From contig JASFPO010000045.1 of NCBI GenBank assembly GCA_050115935.1, positions 1 through 15,514 of the forward strand: a DNA stretch of 15,514 nucleotides, read 5' to 3'. Shown piece by piece: positions 14,607-15,514 of the stretch. The DNA comes from GCA-020344715 sp050115935. GTDB lineage: Archaea > Thermoproteota > Bathyarchaeia > Bathyarchaeales > Bathyarchaeaceae. Position 1 is the first letter of the stretch, and the number at the start of each line of letters is the position of its first letter. The translations under genes were made by a program, and so were the position numbers. Below the pieces are notes generated by a model. The model made no database searches and was not told the origin of the DNA. It saw only the letters and a program-made list of their open reading frames with translations.

Positions 14607-15514
14607 AAGACATAACAATCGAAGCACGAGACTTGGTAAAACATTTCCCGATAAAGTTAGGATTTTTCAAAACCCTAACGACTAAACAGCTTCCAGTAGT
14701 CCACGCAGTTGACGGCGCAAGCTTCAACATACAGAGAGGCGAAGTCTTCGGACTTGTAGGCGAAAGCGGTTGCGGAAAAACCACCACAGGAAGACTACTA
14801 GTCAGATTGCTTGAAGCCACTGAAGGACAAGTGCTCTTCAAAGATGTCGATCTAATATCACTCTCAGATAAAGAACTACGAAAGCTAAGGCGAAGAATAC
14901 AAATAATATTCCAAGATCCTTACGAATCTCTAGACCCAAGAATGAGCATCTACGACATAATTGCGGAACCAGTGCGAATTCAGAAAGCCGCCAAGAATGA
15001 AGGTGAAGTAGGCGAAAAAGTTAGAAAAGTTTTGGAAGAATTTGACCTAGTCCCCGCAGAAGAATACATGTACAGATTCCCCCACGAATTAAGCGGCGGT
15101 CAAAGACAACGAGTAGCCATTGCCAGAGCCTTCATTCTGGAACCAGAGTTTATCGTGGCAGACGAACCAGTATCAATGCTGGACGCCTCAATCAGAAGTG
15201 AAGTATTAAAGCTACTGTTGTCAATGCAGAAGAAGCTCCACACATCATTTCTCTACATAACTCACGACATAGCGCTGGCCAGACACATGTGCGATCGCAT
15301 TGCAGTCATGTATCTAGGCAAAATTGTCGAAAAAGGACCTACCGAAGAAGTCGTACACAAACCACTGCACCCCTACACCGAAGCACTAATCGCGGCAGTG
15401 CCAGTCCCCGACCCAACGGCTAGACGTATCAAAGTCACTATAAAGGGCGAAGTCCCTAGCGCAATTAACCCTCCGCCAGGATGCAGATTCAATGCCAGAT
15501 GTACGTATGCCATG
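14603..15514 (+). CDS. dppF: Opp/Dpp-type ABC importer ATPase, DppF-like (3' end beyond window)
   Basis: This is the second ATPase of the importer, visible for 304 residues and cut by the window edge, probably 20-40 residues short. It starts at a TTG whose last bases overlap the stop of the upstream ATPase (shared TTGA at 14603-14606), a sign of translational coupling. Motifs are Walker A GESGCGKT at 53-60, Q-loop FQ at 103-104, signature LSGGQ at 163-167, Walker B FIVADEP near 183-189, and the switch His at 221. The Opp/Dpp C-terminal region is entered (HPYTEAL about 256-262; Cys 294 and 300 visible, with the later Cys residues presumably beyond the edge). The LSGGQ signature and the FQDPYESLDPRMS stretch are typical of the F-type partner rather than the D-type. 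The whole reading frame was translated by hand and has no stop. Confidence 0.93.
   Translation, partial: MKDITIEARDLVKHFPIKLGFFKTLTTKQLPVVHAVDGASFNIQRGEVFGLVGESGCGKTTTGRLLVRLLEATEGQVLFKDVDLISLSDKELRKLRRRIQIIFQDPYESLDPRMSIYDIIAEPVRIQKAAKNEGEVGEKVRKVLEEFDLVPAEEYMYRFPHELSGGQRQRVAIARAFILEPEFIVADEPVSMLDASIRSEVLKLLLSMQKKLHTSFLYITHDIALARHMCDRIAVMYLGKIVEKGPTEEVVHKPLHPYTEALIAAVPVPDPTARRIKVTIKGEVPSAINPPPGCRFNARCTYAM

Overview
The window looks like one locus from an archaeon, most likely a Bathyarchaeia-like or related Thermoproteota lineage. That placement is inferred from style, not from a marker gene. The signs are AT-rich TATA-like boxes about 25 bases before probable transcription starts, T-run terminators on the coding strand, strong GGAG-type ribosome binding sites with GTG and TTG starts, secreted proteins without a lipobox that are full of N-x-S/T sequons, and C-terminal single-helix membrane anchors. 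No RNA gene, CRISPR array, insertion sequence or origin was seen.

Layout. Bases 1-11018 carry six minus-strand genes. In transcription order from the divergent promoter they are: a secreted family-5 (oligopeptide-type) solute-binding protein (8895-11018); a secreted cohesin/CARDB protein 9 bases after it (7437-8885); a secreted Asp-box beta-propeller protein (5649-7358); two membrane-anchored cohesin/PKD/CARDB proteins (4239-5543 and 1072-4092); and a small secreted cohesin+dockerin protein (110-856). Bases 11145-15514 carry a plus-strand operon for the rest of an Opp/Dpp ABC importer: two permeases and two ATPases, tightly coupled (12-base gap, 0-base gap, 4-base overlap), with the last ATPase cut by the window edge.

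How the genes may work together. Three proteins end in type-I dockerin-like modules (binding protein, propeller, small protein). Four have an N-terminal cohesin-like module (two membrane-anchored, two soluble). The binding protein has a signal peptide but no lipobox or transmembrane anchor. The simplest model is that membrane-anchored cohesin proteins capture dockerin-tagged proteins, including the importer's own binding protein, so that capture, possible processing and uptake occur in one cell-surface assembly.

The binding protein is also unusual in itself. Its family-5 sequence blocks run in circularly permuted order: the half normally at the C-terminus follows the signal peptide, and the half normally at the N-terminus comes next, followed by the dockerin. 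The DppC-type permease has an insertion of about 170 residues on the outer face that could be a docking surface. The substrate cannot be read from the sequence; peptides and oligosaccharides are both possible.
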